DNA from: Chloroflexota bacterium
Lineage (GTDB): Bacteria; Chloroflexota; Limnocylindria; Limnocylindrales; CSP1-4
Direction: 5' to 3'
NCBI GenBank assembly: GCA_013813905.1
Contig: JACCQX010000007.1
Span: 1 to 17,885, forward strand
DNA length: 17,885 bases
Part shown: positions 15,465 to 17,885 of the stretch, piece by piece
Position numbering within the stretch: the stretch's first letter is position 1
Layout: every line of letters starts with the position of its first letter
Notes under the pieces: generated by a model
What the model saw: the letters and a program-made list of their open reading frames with translations, nothing else
Databases searched by the model: none
What the model was told of the DNA's origin: nothing
Program-made: the position numbers and the translations under genes

Positions 15465-15469
15465 AGATA

Positions 15470-15481
15470 GAACATGCGTTC
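15470..15481. promoter_or_regulatory. LexA/DinR-type SOS box in the mrfAB leader
   Basis: GAACATGCGTTC is a perfect GAAC-N4-GTTC palindrome, the core bound by LexA (DinR) in Gram-positive bacteria and reported for Chloroflexota. It lies 16 bp before the mrfA ATG and just downstream of the candidate -10 element, so a bound repressor would block initiation. I saw no second copy among the gaac sites I checked in the window. LexA itself is not in the window. Confidence 0.65.
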
Positions 15482-15493
15482 GGTCCGCCGGGC

Positions 15494-15499
15494 AGTGTA
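15494..15499 (-). promoter_or_regulatory. Candidate -10 element of the mrfAB operon
   Basis: TACACT on the - strand would start transcription near 15487, giving a leader of about 33 nt that contains the SOS-like box and the GGAGG site. It is flanked by direct repeats of GCCGGGC at 15487-15493 and 15503-15509. No good -35 was seen. Confidence 0.45.
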
Positions 15500-15559
15500 G
15501 CAGCCGGGCGAGAGGTCCGGTGACGCTCCGCGCACGCTCGGCGCACAGAACAGCGACCG

Positions 15560-15588
15560 TTGACACGTCAGCTGCCGACAGCTACGCT
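15560..15588 (+). promoter_or_regulatory. Complete -35/-10 promoter, leaderless, of the DivIC/FtsB-like gene
   Basis: TTGACA (15560-15565), a 17-nt spacer and TACGCT (15583-15588) make a near-consensus vegetative promoter. The -10 ends 8 nt before the ATG at 15597, so the message should be leaderless. An inverted repeat AGCTG/CAGCT (15570-15574 and 15579-15583) lies inside the spacer and reaches the -10; it could be an operator. Confidence 0.7.
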
Positions 15589-15596
15589 GGGCGGGC

Positions 15597-16079
15597 ATGA
15601 CAGCGCAGCCCCAGGACCTCGCCGCGCCGCCCGGGAATGGGTCGCCGACGTCCATCAGGGAGGGCGATCGCGCTCAGCTCATCCAACCCCGAGGGACTTC
15701 CTCTCGGGCCGGCTTGCTCTCTCGTCGCTCCGCGGGCGTCGGTGCAGCCCTGCTGGCAGGGGTCTGGCTAGTGCTTGTCTTCGGAAGCGCACTGGCAGAG
15801 GTCAACGCCGCCAACCGCCGTGCCGAGCAGGCGCGTAACGAGAACGCGGCTCTCCAGGCCGAGCTGGAAGGGGGCGCGGCCGAGATCGAGCTGCTTCAGA
15901 CCGACACGTTCCTGCGCCTCCAGGCCCGGGCCTACGGCATGGGTGAGCGGGGCGAACGGGCGTTCGCCCTGAAGGCGGGCACGCCGCTCCTGCCGGCGAT
16001 CGTTCCCTTGGGCACGCCCTCAGGGCCTCCTCCGACACGCTCGCCGCTCGACGAGTGGCTGCAGCTGCTCTTCGGCTAG
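15597..16079 (+). CDS. Septum formation initiator, DivIC/FtsB family
   Basis: A 160-residue bitopic membrane protein of the divisome. The cytoplasmic N-terminal tail (1-45) is followed by one membrane helix at about 47-67 (ending WLVLVFGSALAEV) and a coiled coil at about 68-102 (NRRAEQARNENAALQAEL). The conserved family end, DTFLRLQARAYGMGERGERAF (about 103-123), corresponds to the FtsB/DivIC segment that contacts the FtsQ/DivIB and FtsL partners. A proline-rich tail follows. The length is near that of DivIC-like proteins with extended tails. The ATG is set by the promoter 8 nt upstream. The gene diverges from mrfA and converges on the membrane protein gene, sharing its stop through the overlapping CTAG at 16076-16079. 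DivIC and FtsB cannot be told apart here. Confidence 0.85.
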   Translation: MTAQPQDLAAPPGNGSPTSIREGDRAQLIQPRGTSSRAGLLSRRSAGVGAALLAGVWLVLVFGSALAEVNAANRRAEQARNENAALQAELEGGAAEIELLQTDTFLRLQARAYGMGERGERAFALKAGTPLLPAIVPLGTPSGPPPTRSPLDEWLQLLFG

Positions 16080-17071
16080 GGGTTCTCTGGTCCGACGTCG
16101 AGGTCGAACGCCTCGCGGCGGACGCGCTGGTCGAAGTACAGCACCGTCAGGGCGAGCGGCAGCAGTGGCGCGAGGGCGACGGATAGCGTCGCACTGATGA
16201 TGGTGCGCACGATCAGGGCGTTCTGGCTCGACTCACCGAAGATCAGGTCCGCGAAGGTCAGCCCGAGGATCTCGCTGAGCAGCCCGCCGATGACCGCGGC
16301 CACGAGGGTCACGCTCAGCAGCACCCCCAGGGTGCGCCAGGCCACACCGGCCGTCAGCCGCCAGGAGCGGACGAGCGCGCGCAACGGCCCAGCTTCCTCG
16401 AGCGCCACGATGACGTTGCTCAGCGACCAGCGGATGGACATCACGATGACGGCCGCCACGAAGGCCACCATCACCACCAGGCCCAGGAAGACCCCCAGGC
16501 CGCCGCCACGCGGGTCGATGCCTCCGATCAGGCTCAGGAGAGCGGCGAGGACGAGCCCGCCGAGCAGCACGCCGAGGAGCGCCACCGTGCTGAGGAGGAT
16601 CACTCCCAGCATGGCCGGCAGCCGCCGAAGGGCACGCGCTCCGGCGTGGCCGATGGACGGTTCCAGGCCGCGATAGTCCTGCTCCACCACGTCGCTGAAG
16701 GCGGCGCCGGCCACGGCACCGGCCGATCCGACCAGCGCCGACGTGCCAAGGAGCAGCAGCGCGGCCTCCGCGATGCGCCGGGTCTGCTCCGGCGTGAAGG
16801 TGACCGGCCTACGAACCGGCTCGATCCCGGCGGGCACCGGCAGGGCCTCCAACACGGCGGACACCAGTTGCAGTCCCGCAGCGGCGTTCAGAAGCCAGGC
16901 GGGTAGCAGGAACAGGGCAGCGAGGACGAGCAGCCGCCCCGCGTGCCGGCGCGCGAGCCGGGCGGTGATCTCCAGGAGGCCCCCGAAGCTGACCGGTACG
17001 AGTCGCCGAGGCTCCTCCGGCGGCGGAGGCCCGAGGGGACCCCAGGCGTTCCAGCCGGGCGGCTCGCTCAC
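16076..17071 (-). CDS. Six-helix membrane protein resembling the GPDP-phosphodiesterase membrane domain family
   Basis: This 331-residue integral membrane protein starts with a proline-rich cytoplasmic tail (1-22). It has probable helices at about 46-70, 102-125, 152-182, 192-215, 245-268 and 287-312. The end, LYFDQRVRREAFDL (311-324), matches a motif common in DUF-type membrane proteins related to the membrane domain of glycerophosphodiester phosphodiesterases. No catalytic phosphodiesterase domain is present, so no enzyme activity is implied. The start is a GTG with no good ribosome-binding site; a TAGACT element lies 24 nt upstream, overlapping a palindrome. Its stop overlaps that of the division gene. 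The function is unknown; related proteins are often near membrane or secretion genes. Confidence 0.8.
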   Translation of the reverse strand: MSEPPGWNAWGPLGPPPPEEPRRLVPVSFGGLLEITARLARRHAGRLLVLAALFLLPAWLLNAAAGLQLVSAVLEALPVPAGIEPVRRPVTFTPEQTRRIAEAALLLLGTSALVGSAGAVAGAAFSDVVEQDYRGLEPSIGHAGARALRRLPAMLGVILLSTVALLGVLLGGLVLAALLSLIGGIDPRGGGLGVFLGLVVMVAFVAAVIVMSIRWSLSNVIVALEEAGPLRALVRSWRLTAGVAWRTLGVLLSVTLVAAVIGGLLSEILGLTFADLIFGESSQNALIVRTIISATLSVALAPLLPLALTVLYFDQRVRREAFDLDVGPENP

Positions 17072-17082
17072 CGCGGACGACT

Positions 17083-17097
17083 CTGCACCTGGTGCAG
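17083..17097. repeat. Perfect 7-bp inverted repeat, candidate operator
   Basis: CTGCACC and GGTGCAG are separated by one T. The right arm overlaps the TAGACT element (17096-17101) of the - strand membrane gene, a normal place for a dimeric repressor site. With a one-base centre it cannot form a usual RNA hairpin loop, which favours a protein-binding site. Confidence 0.45.
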
Positions 17098-17101
17098 TCT
17101 A
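17096..17101 (-). promoter_or_regulatory. Candidate -10 element of the six-helix membrane protein gene
   Basis: TAGACT on the - strand lies 24 nt before the GTG at 17071, predicting transcription start near 17089 inside the inverted repeat. No -35 was recognised. Confidence 0.4.
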
Positions 17102-17125
17102 GCGAGCATCAGCCGAGTCCCGGGG

Positions 17126-17153
17126 GCGACAGACCAGGGCCATGGGGTAGAAT
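17126..17153 (+). promoter_or_regulatory. Promoter of tRNA-Met
   Basis: GCGACA (17126-17131) as a partial -35 and TAGAAT (17148-17153) as -10 are 16 nt apart. The predicted start is about 17160, a few bases before the mature tRNA at 17164. Confidence 0.6.
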
Positions 17154-17163
17154 CGGTGGCCGT

Positions 17164-17238
17164 GGCGGGGTAGCTCAGTGGCAGAGCTACGGACTCATAA
17201 GCCGTCGGTCGTGGGTTCGAATCCCACCCCCGCCACCA
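17164..17238 (+). tRNA. tRNA-Met (CAU anticodon), elongator type
   Basis: The cloverleaf folds fully: acceptor stem GGCGGGG (17164-17170) with CCCCGCC (17228-17234), D stem GCTC/GAGC, anticodon CAT at 17196-17198 in loop CTCATAA, variable loop CGGTC, T stem GTGGG/CCCAC with loop TTCGAAT, discriminator A and an encoded CCA (17236-17238). The closed G1-C72 pair and absence of three G-C pairs in the anticodon stem exclude initiator tRNA. The last anticodon-stem pair (17193/17201) is an A-G mismatch. A CAT anticodon could also be the lysidine-modified Ile2 tRNA, but the acceptor and T arms look like elongator Met. Confidence 0.95.
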
Positions 17239-17257
17239 TGCCCACCCGGATCGTGGG

Positions 17258-17276
17258 CTGCCGGGCCATCCGGCAG
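17258..17276 (+). terminator. Candidate hairpin after tRNA-Met
   Basis: CTGCCGG and CCGGCAG pair perfectly around the loop GCCAT, 19 nt after the tRNA end. A second, weaker repeat CCCAC/GTGGG (17241-17245 and 17253-17257) precedes it. No T-run follows, so this may terminate the tRNA transcript inefficiently or simply mark its 3' trailer. Confidence 0.4.
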
Positions 17277-17316
17277 GACCTTCGTCCCGTATGTAAGGGT
17301 AGGGCCGCCGCGGTCC

Positions 17317-17322
17317 TATACT
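17317..17322 (+). promoter_or_regulatory. -10 element of ftsH
   Basis: TATACT predicts a transcription start near 17329 and a leader of roughly 44 nt before the ftsH start. A C-run follows the hexamer. No strong -35 is visible at the expected distance. Confidence 0.55.
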
Positions 17323-17358
17323 TGCGCCCCCCCGATGCAGCCGCGTCGGGCCGGACCC

Positions 17359-17363
17359 GGAGG
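17359..17363 (+). promoter_or_regulatory. Ribosome-binding site of ftsH
   Basis: GGAGG lies 9 nt before a TTG codon and decides the unusual TTG start of ftsH; no ATG or GTG is available in frame upstream. Confidence 0.75.
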
Positions 17364-17372
17364 CCTCTTTCC

Positions 17373-17885
17373 TTGAACAGTCGGTTCTTACGCAATGGCC
17401 TGGTCACCCTCGTGTTGGTGGTAGGCACGGCGGCGCTCCTCTACACCTTCCTCTTCCAGGGCAACGCCATGCCGCCCATCCCCTACAGCGGGGTGGCGGG
17501 TTCGTTCCTGACGCTGGTCGAGGAGGGCCAGGTCAGCAAGGTCGTCGTGAAGGGTGATCGCCTTCAGATCACCACGACAGAGGTCGGCGAGAACGGGCAG
17601 CCGGTCATCGTCAGCAGCCAGCTTCCCAGCCCGCTGACGGATGTCAGCCAGGTGATCACCGAGGTTTGTGCGGGACCGGGCGCGCAGTGCCCGGCCGAGG
17701 GCATCGCCGTCTCACCCATGCCCGCCGACGAGGGCGGGGCCTGGATCGGCCTGCTCCTCACGGCCTTTCTGCCCATCCTGCTCATCGGCTTCTTCATCTT
17801 CTTCATGTTCCGCCAGGCACAGGGCACCAACAACCAGGCCATGAGCTTCGGCAAGAGCAAGGCACGCATGTTCCTGGGCAACAAG
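17373..17885 (+). CDS. ftsH: ATP-dependent zinc metalloprotease FtsH (3' partial)
   Basis: The first 171 residues of the membrane-bound AAA+ protease that degrades misfolded membrane proteins and short-lived regulators. The TTG start gives MNSRFLRNG followed by membrane helix 1 at about 9-27. An extracytoplasmic domain (about 30-122) contains PPIPYSG and the strands VSKVVVKGDRLQI. Helix 2 is at about 124-146 (ending FFIFFMFRQAQG), then the FGKSKARMF linker that leads into the AAA domain. The Walker A, SRH and HEXGH parts lie beyond the window. Two cysteines (Cys99 and Cys106) in the extracytoplasmic part could form a disulfide, which is unusual. It has its own -10 element and a GGAGG site. 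Confidence 0.95.
   Translation, partial: MNSRFLRNGLVTLVLVVGTAALLYTFLFQGNAMPPIPYSGVAGSFLTLVEEGQVSKVVVKGDRLQITTTEVGENGQPVIVSSQLPSPLTDVSQVITEVCAGPGAQCPAEGIAVSPMPADEGGAWIGLLLTAFLPILLIGFFIFFMFRQAQGTNNQAMSFGKSKARMFLGNK

Noticed and set aside
15455..15655. Upstream extension of the mrfA frame
   Set aside because: It would run through the -10 element, the SOS-like box and the ribosome-binding site, and lacks similarity to the helicase family.
17185..17238. Coding frames crossing the tRNA
   Set aside because: They read through a full cloverleaf with encoded CCA, and their peptides have no sensible composition.
17375..17387. GAAC-N5-GTTC at the start of ftsH as a second SOS box
   Set aside because: The spacer is five bases rather than four, so the half-sites are out of register, and it lies within the coding region.
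1..17885. CRISPR arrays, insertion sequences, phage or toxin-antitoxin modules
   Set aside because: No regularly spaced repeats, transposase or integrase motifs, or typical small paired genes were seen on either strand.

Overview
The window is high-GC, densely packed bacterial DNA with short or negative intergenic distances. The gene content points to a Chloroflexota-type bacterium, perhaps a high-GC soil or freshwater lineage near Limnocylindria. The evidence is a DUF2342 zincin, an MrfAB-like helicase/exonuclease pair, a remnant of a receiver-CpaE ATPase fusion, a UvrD-nuclease fusion and frequent leaderless promoters. This placement is an inference from gene families; no rRNA or marker tree was available.

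Layout. (1) Positions 2-2107 hold the 3' part of a UvrD-like helicase carrying a C-terminal RecB-type nuclease with an Fe-S cysteine set. A small four-helix membrane protein with its own leaderless promoter follows. (2) Positions 2577-10369 form one long + strand run: agmatinase-family ureohydrolase, M20 amidohydrolase, class I methyltransferase, a 110-aa receiver/CpaE chimera, glutamate racemase (murI), DUF2342 zinc metalloprotease, D-2-hydroxyacid dehydrogenase and YchF. Most junctions overlap or have gaps of 4-7 bp, which suggests cotranscription with an extra promoter before the chimera. (3) A small acidic unknown protein (- strand) diverges from a PfkB-family sugar kinase (+). (4) mrfB (DEDD exonuclease) and mrfA (DUF1998 helicase) form a - strand repair operon with a perfect GAAC-N4-GTTC box in its leader. 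Divergent from it is a DivIC/FtsB-like division protein with a complete -35/-10 leaderless promoter. (5) A six-helix membrane protein (-) faces an elongator-type tRNA-Met(CAU) (+), followed by the 5' part of ftsH, which runs off the window end.

Working together: the helicase-nuclease and MrfAB are DNA repair functions; MurI, DivIC/FtsB and FtsH serve cell wall, division and membrane quality control; the ureohydrolase and M20 hydrolase may form a small nitrogen-release module. Most of the window is housekeeping. The most unusual points are the LexA-type box in front of mrfAB, the internally deleted receiver-ATPase chimera that keeps an intact promoter, and the recurring TAnnnT hexamer 6-8 nt before start codons. 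No CRISPR array, insertion sequence, phage gene or rRNA was seen. No gene-free stretch exceeds about 145 bases.
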